A stretch of DNA of 64,000 nucleotides from Methylococcus capsulatus str. Texas = ATCC 19069 (GTDB taxonomy: Bacteria; Pseudomonadota; Gammaproteobacteria; Methylococcales; Methylococcaceae). How positions within the stretch are numbered: the stretch's first letter is position 1; each line of letters opens with the position of its first letter. The DNA lies in NCBI RefSeq assembly GCF_000424685.1, contig NZ_AUKJ01000003.1, forward strand, positions 21,611 through 85,610, given 5' to 3'. The notes below the pieces were generated by a model. That model saw only the letters and a list, made by a program, of their open reading frames with translations, was not told the DNA's origin and did not search any database. The position numbers were made by a program, and so were the translations under genes. Below are positions 24,601 through 33,318 of this stretch, one piece after another.

Positions 24601-26798
24601 TGCTCTGGCTTCATGACCAGGACGTGATCCGGCTCAACAAAGGCTTCACGGTATTCCGGGCTGCCATGACGATTCGCCTGGCGCCGGACAAGCGCGGTTT
24701 CGCAAAAGCGGATTTCGAGCCGCTCAAGCTCCATTACGACGAGCAGGTACTGCAAATCCACGTGATGGCGGAATACGCCCAACGCGGCCTGAAAGCCGTC
24801 GCCGAGGCTCTGCGGATGGCGATGGACTATTTCCGGCTGGACCGCGATGCTTTCCTGCGCCAGTGGCTGCCGGGCCGAGAGAAAGAGCTGTCGCGCCAGA
24901 CTACGCCGGAATCCTGGCGAAACATCGTCGAGTCGCTGCAAAACCCGGCACAGCAAAGGATCGTCGCCGACGACCGCGAACAGACCAATGTCCTGGTGCT
25001 TGCCGGCCCCGGCTCGGGCAAGACCCGAGTGCTGGTGCACCGCATCGCCTACCTGATCCGGGTACGGCGGGAGAACCCCCGCGGCATTCTGGCCCTGGCG
25101 TACAACCGCCATGCCGCCGCAGAAATCCGCAAGCGCCTGGCCGGCTTGATCGGCGACGATGCGCGCGGAATCACGGTGCTGACCTGCCACGCGCTCGCCA
25201 TGCGCTTGGCAGGCGTGAGCTTCGCCGAACGCTGGGAAAAAACCGGGGACGAGGTCTTCCAGGAAGTCCTGCGTCAAGCCATCGCCCTGCTGAAAGGCGA
25301 AGGACTGCCGCCGGAAGAAGCCGACGAGCAGCGCGACCGCCTGCTCGCAGGCTACCGCTGGATTCTGGTGGACGAATACCAGGACATCGGACCGGACCAG
25401 TACGAACTGATCTCCGCTCTGGCCGGGCGCACCCTGCAGGACGAAGACAGCCGGCTCAACCTGCTCGCGGTCGGGGACGACGACCAGAACATCTACGCCT
25501 TCAACGGCGCCTCGGTCGAATTCATCCGCCGCTTCGAAGCGGATTACGCCGCCAAACCGGCCTATCTGACCGAAAACTACCGATCCACGTCCCGCATCAT
25601 CGAAGCCGCCAACCGGCTCATCGGCGATGCTCCCGACCGAATGAAACAGGCGCACCCCATCACCATCGACCGGGCGCGCAAAAAAGCGGCGCCCGGCGGC
25701 GATTGGGAAGCCATCGACCCCGTCGGCCAGGGCCGCGTCCAGATCCTTCCAGCCGGCGTCGACGAGCGGACCCAGGCGGTCACCGTCATGCGCGAATTCG
25801 AGCGCCTGGCGAGCCTCGTTCCGAACTGGGACTGGACGCGATGCGCGGTAATCGCCCGCAAATGGGACCTGCTCGAACCGGTGCGGAGCTATTGCGAGCT
25901 GGCAAAGATTCCGGTCCAGATGGCCGGCGAGGAAACCGTGCCGTTCCGATATCTGCGTGAGACTCGAACCCTGTTGGCGTGGCTGAAAGACACCAAACTT
26001 GTCGACGCTGCCAAGATCCTGTCGTGGCTCGACGAGCGCCCCGCCGGACCATGGTGGAATGCCTTGCGCCAGGCCGCCGAGGAGTATGCGGTCGAAACCG
26101 GCGGCGCCGAACTGCCGAGCGCACATTTCGAAGAGTGGCTCGCTGAGTGGGGCCGGGAGATACGCCGCCGCCCTTCAGGATTGATGCTGCTCACCGCCCA
26201 TCGCGCCAAGGGGCTGGAATTCGACCATGTCGCCGTACTCGACGGCGGCTGGAAAGCCGGCGCCAAGGAAGACCGGCACAGTCCCCGCCGCCTCTATTAC
26301 GTGGCGATGACCCGGGCACGGAAGACCTTGACGCTGACGCGTATCGAGCCCAACTCTCCGCTGCTCGATTCGCTGGCCGGAATCCCAGACGTTCTGCATC
26401 GTCCACCGACAGAACATATGCAGCTCCCGCCAGAGCTTTCCCGCCGCTACCGGAAACTCACGCTGAAAGACGTGCACCTCGGCTTCGCCGGACGGTACCC
26501 CGAAACCGATCCGATACACCAGGCGATCGCCGCGCTCGAAGCCGGCGATCCGCTCTGGCTGAAAAGGAAAAACGATGTCTGGGAGTTAAACGATGCCGGC
26601 GGAAATACCGTCGGACGCTTGGCACGGGCCTTTGATCCCCCCAAAGGCATGATCTGCATCCAAGCCCGAGCCGCCGCGATCATCATCCGGCGGCGAGACG
26701 AAACCGAGGCCGACTATCTGTCTAGAGTCTGTTGCGATGCCTGGGAAGTGGTGATTCCCGAACTGGTGTTCGAACCGGCGGGAAAGGGGCGGACATGA
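21675..26798 (+). CDS. Exonuclease-like/RecQ/UvrD fusion helicase, 1707 residues
   Basis: A giant DNA-processing enzyme. Residues about 15-140 look like a DEDD exonuclease: LSIDLEVGIRDG (DxE), LLGHNLIAFDLPHL (N..FD) and NDPELDARLALDLF. A RecQ SF2 helicase follows: Walker A LPTGTGKS near 320, LDEAHCLSKWGHDFRPDYR near 421, EAGRAGRDRE near 612. The C-terminal third is a UvrD/PcrA SF1 helicase: LAGPGSGKTRVL near 1110, VDEYQDIGPDQYE near 1232, GDDDQNIYAFNGA near 1270, TAHRAKGLEFDH near 1508, LYYVAMTRARKTL near 1540. All helicase motifs look intact. The gene stands alone. Its role is probably repair or defence against foreign DNA; neither is shown directly. Confidence 0.88.
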   Translation: MEPSGRRQRFAPNCLSIDLEVGIRDGRIHHFAAVRGDTDAAFVSRQGYAEKDLGKLDDFAAGTAFLLGHNLIAFDLPHLVAAKPDLYILKLPAVDTLRLNPLAFPRNPYHHLVKHYQDGQLKRGRLNDPELDARLALDLFRDQYAELRALNDSAPDLILAWHWLTTVESTMSGLDSFFTSLRARLRPSDTEARSAIQRLLHNQSCLHQADDILASAAEHGWALAYALAWLSVAGGNSVMPPWVRHQFPEASVLIRRLRDTPCSDPACPWCSERHNARKELQRWFGLPDFRPEPRGEDGRSLQQSIVEAAMRGEHVLGILPTGTGKSLCYQIPALSRYEKTGALTVVISPLVALMADQINGLANRGIHCCAAINGLLSMPERSDALDRVRLGDIGILVISPEQLRNRAVRKVLAQREIGAWVLDEAHCLSKWGHDFRPDYRYVGRFIRDSAGDATIPPVLCLTATAKPDVVADIVGHFSARLGIGLRVFDGGSQRSNLDFVVVQTTPAEKFADIHRILMSDLPPDVPGGAIVYCATRRKTEEVAAFLRATGIAAAHFHAHLPPETKKNVQENFIRGELRVIAATNAFGMGIDKPDVRVVIHADIPGSLENYLQEAGRAGRDREAARCVLLYTQEDVERQFGMSAHSRLSLKEIRAVLKALRRLDRRKRLDGEVVATPGEILAEESEGDFGRDSATDDTRVRTGVAWLEEAVLLSREENRCQVFPSSLRVGSVDEARQKLAKQPMHEEYRRQLLNLIAALIGADPDEGVSTDELMGLLGLNPERIRNALYDLKRLGLASNDTVLTAFVHSGVERASMKRFEEAVALETALIAELRLVAPDLDKDESSMLHLRIAAQRLKDAGHPGALPEKLQRLLSGLAADGRAEDSGTGSLRLRRIDSESVNVTLQRRWSALEKTARLRRIAAQRLLEHLLACLPPGTRGTDLLAETTLGKLTAAMEGDLMLKAEMKNPPKLLQTALLWLHDQDVIRLNKGFTVFRAAMTIRLAPDKRGFAKADFEPLKLHYDEQVLQIHVMAEYAQRGLKAVAEALRMAMDYFRLDRDAFLRQWLPGREKELSRQTTPESWRNIVESLQNPAQQRIVADDREQTNVLVLAGPGSGKTRVLVHRIAYLIRVRRENPRGILALAYNRHAAAEIRKRLAGLIGDDARGITVLTCHALAMRLAGVSFAERWEKTGDEVFQEVLRQAIALLKGEGLPPEEADEQRDRLLAGYRWILVDEYQDIGPDQYELISALAGRTLQDEDSRLNLLAVGDDDQNIYAFNGASVEFIRRFEADYAAKPAYLTENYRSTSRIIEAANRLIGDAPDRMKQAHPITIDRARKKAAPGGDWEAIDPVGQGRVQILPAGVDERTQAVTVMREFERLASLVPNWDWTRCAVIARKWDLLEPVRSYCELAKIPVQMAGEETVPFRYLRETRTLLAWLKDTKLVDAAKILSWLDERPAGPWWNALRQAAEEYAVETGGAELPSAHFEEWLAEWGREIRRRPSGLMLLTAHRAKGLEFDHVAVLDGGWKAGAKEDRHSPRRLYYVAMTRARKTLTLTRIEPNSPLLDSLAGIPDVLHRPPTEHMQLPPELSRRYRKLTLKDVHLGFAGRYPETDPIHQAIAALEAGDPLWLKRKNDVWELNDAGGNTVGRLARAFDPPKGMICIQARAAAIIIRRRDETEADYLSRVCCDAWEVVIPELVFEPAGKGRT

Positions 26799-26853
26799 GA
26801 CCTGTTAACAGTGCCAGTATCCACACCGTTATCCATCGGAGACCGTCAGGGCA

Positions 26854-27373
26854 CACCGCATTTTGACCGAGGTCACCGCCAGCATCTCGGAACTGAAAGA
26901 AGAGCCCGATGAAGACGGTAGCCGCTGGCGAAGGCTTTCCTGTCGCCATTCTCAACCGCAACGAACCAGCGTTCTACTGCGTTCCGGCAAAAGCCTACGA
27001 AGCCCTGACAAGCAGGCTGGAAGACTTGGAACCGAACACACTCGCCGACACCCGCCTGGCCGACGGACAGGCTCAACCAAGGTTTCGCTGGACGAGCCAT
27101 GAGCTGGCTTTCCATCCCGATGCGCTGACCGAATGGAACAAAGTGGATCAAGCCGTCCGCTCCCAGTTCAAAAAAGCTGGTTGAACGCTTGGCCAATCCA
27201 CACGTCCCGGCGACACAACTGTCCGGACGGAACGACCGGTACGAGATCGAGCCGCGGCCGGCGGGCTACCGCGTGGCGCGCGAAGTTCGGGATTCCGAGC
27301 CGCGCTTTCTGGTCGTGGCCGCGGACAAAGGAGAGCGCAACGCCGTCGGCCTGACCGCATCAAGCCGCGAATG
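26854..27373 (+). pseudogene. Decayed RelBE/StbDE-type toxin-antitoxin pair
   Basis: Antitoxin pieces: ILTEVTASISELKEEP (one frame), MKTVAAGEGFPVAILNRNEP and CVPAKAYEALTSRLEDLEPN (next frame), then TKVSLDEP with a stop (first frame again). Toxin pieces: ELAFHPDALTEWNKVDQAVR and SQFKK, then, after a run of six A, KLVERLANPHVPATQLSG, PAGYRVAREVRDSEPRFLVV and DKGERNAVG. At least three frame changes are needed. The RelE active region, usually YKIKLR..GYRL.Y, reads RYEIEPRPAGYRVARE, so key basic residues have also been lost. The end overlaps the 3' end of the asparagine synthase gene. Confidence 0.75.
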
Positions 27374-29234
27374 CAGCCGGGTGCGCTTCCATCCCGGCCT
27401 TCCACTCCAGCCATTCGCTGACGACGATCAAGGTCCACAGCGCCCGGGCGTGATCGGCGCCGCGGCGCTCGTGCTCGCGCAGCAGCTCCAGGGCGGCGGC
27501 GCGGTTTATGCCGAGTTCTTCCAGACGCGGGCTGGAAATCCGGGCTTCGGCCCAGTCGTGCAGGGGGCCGCGCAGCCAGGCGCTGAGCGGCACGGACAGG
27601 CCGCGCTTCTTGCGGTAGACGATATCCTTCGGCAGATAGCGCAGCGCCACACGCTTCAGGAACACCTTGGTTTCCAGTCCTTGCACCCGTTCGCGCTCGG
27701 GCAGGGTGGCGGCGAATTCGATCACGTCCTTGTCCAGGAACGGCGCCCGCAGCTCCAGCGCGGAGCGCATGCTGGCGCGGTCGGCCTTGGTCAGCAGGCC
27801 CTCGGCCAGGGAGGTTTCCAGATCGTGCTGCTGCAGTCGGTCGAGCATGGTTTCCTGGGGGCCGGCGACGCGCGGTGTCTCGGGCGGCGTCACGCCCAGC
27901 CGCCGCAGCAAGGCGGGCGGAATGCTGGATGTCCACAGGACATGGCGCGCCAGGAAATCCAGCTCATCCCCCTGGACGAAGCGCTTGAGCAGGAACGAGA
28001 CCGTCACCTTCTTGTCGCTCACCGGCCAGGCTTCCACCGCCTTGCGGATCAACGCCCGCAGTCCTCCGGGCAGGCGGCTGTAGCGCTCGGCCAGGCGGGC
28101 GCCGAAATAGGTGGGATAGCCGCCGAACAGCTCGTCGGCGCCCTCCCCCACCAGGGCCACCCGCACCTCGTCGGAGGCTCGCCGGGCCAGGAGAGCGGTG
28201 GGCACCCAGGCGGGATCGGCCAGCGGCTCGCCGGACTGGCGCACCAGATCGGCGAGGGTCTCGGGGAAATCTTCGGGCCGTACCCAGATCGGGGTGTAGT
28301 CGACCCCCAAGGACTCCGCCACCCGCTCGGCGAAGACGCCTTCGTCGTAGGAGCTTTCGCTGAAGCGCAGGCCGAAGGCCTTGAGCTTGCGGTCCGGATG
28401 GACGCTGCGCATCACCGCCGTGACCAGGGAGGAATCGACCCCGCCGCTCAAGAACGCGCCGAAATCGACCTCGACCTCGCTTTGGCGGCGCACCGCCTCG
28501 CGGAACACGGCATCGAATTCGTCCAGCGGATTCTTGCGCGCCGGACCGCGGGTGAAATTCAGGCGCCAGTAGCGGCTGCGTTCGACACCCTTGACGTCGA
28601 TGGCGATCCGCTCGCCCGGTAGCACTTTCCGCATGCCGGCGAACGGACTGGCGGGAGCCTCGAAATAGCCGGCCTTGAGGAAGTCCTGTACAGCCGCCTC
28701 GTCGGCCGGATACGGCTCGGGGCTTCCGGCCACCAGCGCGGCCGCCTGGGAAGCGAAGCTGATTCGGCCGTCGCGGCAAGCGTAGAACAGCGGACGCTCG
28801 CCGGCCCGGTCGCGGGCGAGCAGCAGGCGCCCCCGGCGCGGATCCCAGACGGCGAGGGCGAAGGCGCCGACCAGCCGCTCGACGAAGCCATCGCCCAACT
28901 CCAGGTAGAGTCCAGGGATCACGGCCACGTCGGTGGCGTGCTCGACGGCCCTGCCGCGCTCCGCCAGCCAGCCGCGCAGTTCGGCATGGTTGTCGATCTC
29001 GCCGTTGCAGACCATCATCACACCGGTCTCGGCATCCACCATCGGCTGCCTGCCGTCGTGGCAGCCGCGGATCGCCAGCCGGGCCATGCCGAACACCGCC
29101 GAACCGTCGCCGGCCACACCGGAGTCGTCGGGGCCGCGGTGGGCCAGCGCCTTGACCATGGTTTCCACACTGCGCCGCAGCGCGCTCGTGTCGGCCGCGC
29201 CCTCCAATTGCACCAGTCCGCTGATCCCGCACAT
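27360..29234 (-). CDS. asnB: Glutamine-hydrolysing asparagine synthase family protein
   Basis: A 624-residue AsnB-type enzyme. Cys2 after the initiator Met (MCGISGLVQLEG) is the glutaminase nucleophile. RGPDDSGV and MVCNGEIDNHAELR complete the Ntn amidotransferase domain. The synthetase half has the PP-loop FGAFLSGGVDSSLVTAVM near residue 260. Length and organisation suit the amidotransferases often found in polysaccharide clusters as well as true asparagine synthetase. It starts 1 bp after the stop of a GT39 glycosyltransferase gene, which favours a cell-surface role. Substrate uncertain. Confidence 0.85.
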   Translation of the reverse strand: MCGISGLVQLEGAADTSALRRSVETMVKALAHRGPDDSGVAGDGSAVFGMARLAIRGCHDGRQPMVDAETGVMMVCNGEIDNHAELRGWLAERGRAVEHATDVAVIPGLYLELGDGFVERLVGAFALAVWDPRRGRLLLARDRAGERPLFYACRDGRISFASQAAALVAGSPEPYPADEAAVQDFLKAGYFEAPASPFAGMRKVLPGERIAIDVKGVERSRYWRLNFTRGPARKNPLDEFDAVFREAVRRQSEVEVDFGAFLSGGVDSSLVTAVMRSVHPDRKLKAFGLRFSESSYDEGVFAERVAESLGVDYTPIWVRPEDFPETLADLVRQSGEPLADPAWVPTALLARRASDEVRVALVGEGADELFGGYPTYFGARLAERYSRLPGGLRALIRKAVEAWPVSDKKVTVSFLLKRFVQGDELDFLARHVLWTSSIPPALLRRLGVTPPETPRVAGPQETMLDRLQQHDLETSLAEGLLTKADRASMRSALELRAPFLDKDVIEFAATLPERERVQGLETKVFLKRVALRYLPKDIVYRKKRGLSVPLSAWLRGPLHDWAEARISSPRLEELGINRAAALELLREHERRGADHARALWTLIVVSEWLEWKAGMEAHPAAFAA

Positions 29235-29235
29235 G

Positions 29236-30987
29236 TCAAAGCCCTTCCTTCTGGGGAGGCGCCAGCAACGCCCCCCAATAGCCGAACCCCAGTTCGATCT
29301 GGCTGGCACCGTACTTTTCCGCGATCGTATCGAGCTGCTCCACGTCGTCCCCCCGCGCCATCAGAAAGACCGGGTGATCACGACCGGCCAGCCAGGCGTC
29401 CCGCTGCGCCAGCGGCACCACCCGCTCCGGCCAGGGCCCGCCGCGCTGGAGGCTGAACAGCACGTAGTTGCTGGTGAACTCCCGCCCTTCGTCGCTGATG
29501 ACGGTGATCAGACGCTTGAGATAAAACGGCAGCCCGTTGGGCAGACAATCCAGGCAGGCGATTTCCACCCCGGCGGGCAGCTCCGGCATGTGTTCCGCCA
29601 GCCGTCGCCCCGAGCGGCTGTCGGCGTAGTCCGCGAGCAGATCGAAGTTCAGCGTGATCAAGAGCGCCGGAAAGCTGAGAAAGGCGGCGAATGCCACCTT
29701 GACGTTGCACCGCCGCCAGGCGAAGGCGGTCAGTGCGGTCACCACACCCAGCGACACGACCATCGCCAGCAAACCCGGCTGGAGAAATTCCGCCGTCTTA
29801 CGCTTCAGCCCCAGCACCCGCTCCAGCCACAGGGCGTCGGATGCAGCGGTGGCGAGGACGACGGCCACCGGCGCGGCGAGAGCGAACAGCGCGACGGTAC
29901 CGCGCCGCACGATGGCGGCGGCCCGCCCCGCCCCGTTGGACCAGGCGAGGGCGAAAACACGGGCGGCGAGCACGCCGAGGGCGATGACGGCGGTCAGGAT
30001 GTAGCCGGGCAGCTTGGATTGCGACACGGAGAAGAATGCGACCACCACGACGGCCCAGACGATGAACAGCCGGTCCGGCCGCGACCAGCGCCGCCGGGCC
30101 CGCCAGGCCGCCACGATCGATTCTGGCAGCAGCAGGCTCCAGGCGAAGAAGCAGCTCGCGATGATGACGGCGTAGAAATAGAACGGCTGGGTGCGGCGGA
30201 ATTCGGTGGTGGTGAAGCGCGACACCGACTCCTTCATGATTCCGTAATAGGGGAAATCCGGGCATTGCAGCGTCACCCCGACGAACCAGGGCAGCACCAC
30301 CGCCAGGAAGATCAGCCAGTTCTGCCAGGCGAAGCAGCGCCGCAAGGCGCCTTCGCGCCCGTCGAGCTTGCCGAATGCCGCGACGACGAGGCTGGGCACG
30401 ATGAAGCCGACCGGCCCTTTCACCAGGGTCGCGAATCCCGCCGCCAGGGCGCCGAGCCGGTACCAGCGCTCCCGCTGCCTGCCCTCGTGTTCTTCGGCCA
30501 GATAGCAGGCGAAGATGGCGGAGCAGACGAAAAATGCCAGGGTCATGTCGAAGATGACGATGCGGGCGAAAGCCCAGTACAAGGGCGTCGCCACCACCAC
30601 CAGCACCGCCAGACTGGCCGTGCGCATGTCGTAGACCCTGCGGCAGAACAGGAACAGCACCGTCAGCAGCGACAGCGCGAACAGCGCCGAAGACAGGCGG
30701 GCCACCGCCTCGGATTCGCCGAACAGCGCGAACGACAGGGCCACCGTCTTGAAATAGAAGGCAGGCTTGTCCAGGTAGGTCAGGCCATCATAGGTCGGCA
30801 CCAGCCAGGCGCCGCTCTCGCGCATCTCCCGCGCGACCTCGGCATTGCGCCCCTCGTCCGGGCTCAGCAGCGGCGCATCGCCCAGGTGCACGAACAACAG
30901 GAATGCGGCGAAAAGAAAGGCGAACGCCGGCAGCCAGCGCTCCAGGCTCCATGCCGGGGCGCCGGCAGTCGTGACAGGGATGGACAT
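29236..30987 (-). CDS. GT39/ArnT-like membrane glycosyltransferase
   Basis: A 583-residue membrane protein with about 12 hydrophobic segments. LGDAPLLSPDEGRNAEVARE in the first periplasmic loop carries the acidic DE catalytic motif of ArnT/PMT-type (GT39/GT83) transferases. GLTYLDKPAFYFKTVALSFA is the usual continuation. A C-terminal soluble periplasmic domain (last 130 residues) is present. Such enzymes transfer a sugar from polyprenyl phosphate to lipid A, protein or glycan; the acceptor is unknown here. Coupled to the asparagine-synthase-like gene (TGA, one base, ATG). Confidence 0.82.
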   Translation of the reverse strand: MSIPVTTAGAPAWSLERWLPAFAFLFAAFLLFVHLGDAPLLSPDEGRNAEVAREMRESGAWLVPTYDGLTYLDKPAFYFKTVALSFALFGESEAVARLSSALFALSLLTVLFLFCRRVYDMRTASLAVLVVVATPLYWAFARIVIFDMTLAFFVCSAIFACYLAEEHEGRQRERWYRLGALAAGFATLVKGPVGFIVPSLVVAAFGKLDGREGALRRCFAWQNWLIFLAVVLPWFVGVTLQCPDFPYYGIMKESVSRFTTTEFRRTQPFYFYAVIIASCFFAWSLLLPESIVAAWRARRRWSRPDRLFIVWAVVVVAFFSVSQSKLPGYILTAVIALGVLAARVFALAWSNGAGRAAAIVRRGTVALFALAAPVAVVLATAASDALWLERVLGLKRKTAEFLQPGLLAMVVSLGVVTALTAFAWRRCNVKVAFAAFLSFPALLITLNFDLLADYADSRSGRRLAEHMPELPAGVEIACLDCLPNGLPFYLKRLITVISDEGREFTSNYVLFSLQRGGPWPERVVPLAQRDAWLAGRDHPVFLMARGDDVEQLDTIAEKYGASQIELGFGYWGALLAPPQKEGL

Positions 30988-31105
30988 ACGTTGGAAGGGT
31001 TACTCGATCGCTGATGGGAAATGAAGAACGCGTGGCTTGGACCCCGAAGACGGACCGGCCGGGGCATCGGAACAGTGAGGACGCACCCCGACGAGGGGAG
31101 GTCCT

Positions 31106-31525
31106 TCAGGATTTGGGCGCGGAGATCGCGGCATCGTCCTTTTCCGGGCAAGGCCATTGGTCGGCGCCGAACCGGAACAGCACCTCGATGGCCGCATCCC
31201 TCCCGTATCCCGGATGCGCCTCCAGCCAGGCGAGGAACAGCCGGACGACCGCCTCACGGGATGGCTCCGGTTTGGGCAGACAGACGAAGTGTCCGGCATC
31301 CGGCCCTCGACGCTCGGCCAAGTAATAGTCGTAGGCGCCCTGCAGGTAGCCGTAGCAGAACTGGAGAGCGGCGACATGAGCCGGATCGGCGGGCTGCGTC
31401 GCGCACAGATCCGCCAGGTCCTTCGCGTCACGGATTATAAAATCGTCCGCCGTCACCGCCCCCGCCGGCGTTCCGCCGATGCTCCCCGCCACGATGACCG
31501 CTGCCGCAATCGCCTTGATGTTCAT
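31106..31525 (-). CDS. Rap1a/Tai-like secreted protein
   Basis: A 139-residue protein with signal peptide MNIKAIAAAVIVAGSIGGTP ... AGA. The mature part has four Cys in the spacing seen in Rap1a/Tai immunity proteins: DLCATQP, LQFCYGYLQGAYD, FVCLPKPEPSREAVVRLFLA, and DQWPCPEKD near the end. The pattern 'FC.GY..G ... CLP' is the most diagnostic. In that family such proteins neutralise Tae-type peptidoglycan amidases, but no effector or type VI gene is nearby. Assignment is from motif resemblance. Confidence 0.6.
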   Translation of the reverse strand: MNIKAIAAAVIVAGSIGGTPAGAVTADDFIIRDAKDLADLCATQPADPAHVAALQFCYGYLQGAYDYYLAERRGPDAGHFVCLPKPEPSREAVVRLFLAWLEAHPGYGRDAAIEVLFRFGADQWPCPEKDDAAISAPKS

Positions 31526-31732
31526 ATCGTTCCGCCCCTTCGAACGTAAGGATGCACCCGCCCCGGACCTTGCGAGACACGCACTTTCGCGGTGACATTC
31601 TAGCCGCTACGGCCGCAGAAAAAAGCACCGGGCTCGGGAACGCGAATCCTCACCCTGCCGTTCAAGGCTATTATGATAACCTCGAGATTGTCCCCCGGCC
31701 GCCGGGGAGATGCCACACCTTCAGGAGAATAC

Positions 31733-32257
31733 ATGAACATTCGAGGAACACTGCTGGGCTCCGTCCTGGCGATGACTGCCGCCTGCGCCGACCTGGACAT
31801 CAAGGTGCATACCGACTACGACCCGGCCGCGGATTTTTCGAAATACAAGACCTATTCCTGGATCAAGACGCCGCAGACCGGCAATCCCCTGATGGAGGAA
31901 AGGATGGTCCAAACGGTGGACGCCCAGCTTTCCGCCAAAGGCTGGCGCAAGATAGCCGCCGGCCCCAGCGACGTGGCGCTGGGCGTGCAGGTAACGGCCC
32001 AGGAACAGGAACGGGTGGATACGTTCTACAGCGGCTGGGGTGGCTACGGCCACATGGGGATGGCGCAGTCCGAGGTGATCAAATACACCGTCGGCACGAT
32101 CATCGTGGACATGTTCGACACCCGGACCAAACAGCCGATCTGGCGGGGCACCGCGACGGACACCGTCTCCGACGATCCGCAGAAGAACACCGCGCTGATG
32201 CAGGAAGCGATGGAAAAACTGTTCAAGGGTTTCCCGCCGAAACCGGCAGGATCCTGA
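31733..32257 (+). CDS. DUF4136 lipoprotein
   Basis: A 174-residue protein. MNIRGTLLGSVLAMTAACAD has a lipobox-like TAAC, predicting lipidation at Cys18. VHTDYDPAADFSKYKTYSWI is the DUF4136 opening, and GTIIVDMFDTRTKQPIWRGT is the conserved later motif. CAGGAG precedes the ATG by 5 bp. Function of the family is unknown; outer-membrane or periplasmic location is expected. Confidence 0.85.
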   Translation: MNIRGTLLGSVLAMTAACADLDIKVHTDYDPAADFSKYKTYSWIKTPQTGNPLMEERMVQTVDAQLSAKGWRKIAAGPSDVALGVQVTAQEQERVDTFYSGWGGYGHMGMAQSEVIKYTVGTIIVDMFDTRTKQPIWRGTATDTVSDDPQKNTALMQEAMEKLFKGFPPKPAGS

Positions 32258-32393
32258 CGGCTTCCCGCTGTCAACCCGAAGGAAGAAGTCGTCCGTTCCG
32301 GACGAACCCCAAGAACCGGTTCCGCCCTAGGTCTCCTTCGAATCCCACGGCGCGGATACCGACAGGTGATCCGCCACTCCTTCCGCACGCCCC

Positions 32394-33305
32394 ATGGACC
32401 CCGTTTTCTCCCGTCTGCTCGAAACCGCCAATTCCGTCATCCTCGGCAAGGAACAGCCCATCCGCCTGTGCATCTGCTGTCTGCTGGCACGCGGTCATCT
32501 GCTCATCGAGGACGTACCGGGAGTCGGCAAGACCACCCTGGCCCGCACCTTGGCGGCGCTGCTCGGACTGAAATACCAGCGCATCCAGTTCACCAGCGAC
32601 CTGCTGCCGGCCGACGTGCTGGGCTCTTCGATCTACGACGCCACCACCCACGGCTTCCGTTTCCATCCCGGCCCGGTGTTCAACCCGATGGTGCTGGCGG
32701 ACGAGATCAACCGCTCCACGCCCAGGGCGCAGAGCGCACTGCTGGAGGCCATGGAGGAACGGCAGGTGACGGTGGAAGGCGAGACCCGGCCGCTGCCCGA
32801 GCCGTTCTTCGTGATCGCCACCCAGAACCCGAACACCCAGATCGGGACCTTCCCTTTGCCGGAGTCCCAGCTGGACCGCTTCCTGATGCGGATCGAACTG
32901 GGCTATCCCGACCCCCGTGCCGAACGCGAGCTGCTGATGGGGGAGGAGCGCTATGCCCTACTGCCGCAGCTGCCGGTCTGCCTGCCGGCAGAACGACTCC
33001 TGGCGCTGCAGAGTCGAGTCCGCGACGTTCATGCCTCGTCTGCCCTGCTGGACTACGTGCAGTCCTTGCTCCATTTCAGCCGGGAGTCGCCGCTTTACCA
33101 GAACGGACTGTCGCCCAGGGCGGGGCTGGCCCTGCTCCACGCCGCCAAGGCCTGGGCGCTGATGGACGGACGTGCGGCGGTGCTGCCCGAGGACATCCAG
33201 GCCGTCCTGCCACCCGTAGCCGGCCACCGGCTGAAACTCGCGTCGGGCGGAGGCGGCGTGGCCGAGACCGTCGCCCCGCTGCTGCGGGACGTCGCCATTC
33301 CCTGA
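32394..33305 (+). CDS. MoxR-family AAA+ ATPase
   Basis: A 303-residue chaperone-type ATPase. Walker A is EDVPGVGKTTLARTLAALLG (about residues 40-59). Walker B is VLADEINRSTPRAQSALLEA, with the sensor-1 region FFVIATQNPNTQIGTFPLPE after it. The first gene of a MoxR-DUF58-transglutaminase operon, a set associated with maturation or assembly of secreted complexes. DUF58 starts 13 bp downstream. Confidence 0.92.
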   Translation: MDPVFSRLLETANSVILGKEQPIRLCICCLLARGHLLIEDVPGVGKTTLARTLAALLGLKYQRIQFTSDLLPADVLGSSIYDATTHGFRFHPGPVFNPMVLADEINRSTPRAQSALLEAMEERQVTVEGETRPLPEPFFVIATQNPNTQIGTFPLPESQLDRFLMRIELGYPDPRAERELLMGEERYALLPQLPVCLPAERLLALQSRVRDVHASSALLDYVQSLLHFSRESPLYQNGLSPRAGLALLHAAKAWALMDGRAAVLPEDIQAVLPPVAGHRLKLASGGGGVAETVAPLLRDVAIP

Positions 33306-33318
33306 GGATGAGCGCGCG

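Noticed and set aside
28933..31014. A 693-codon plus-strand frame
   Set aside because: Antisense to the GT39 and asparagine-synthase genes; rich in His, Gln, Arg and Gly with no domain, as expected for the shadow of GC-rich coding DNA.
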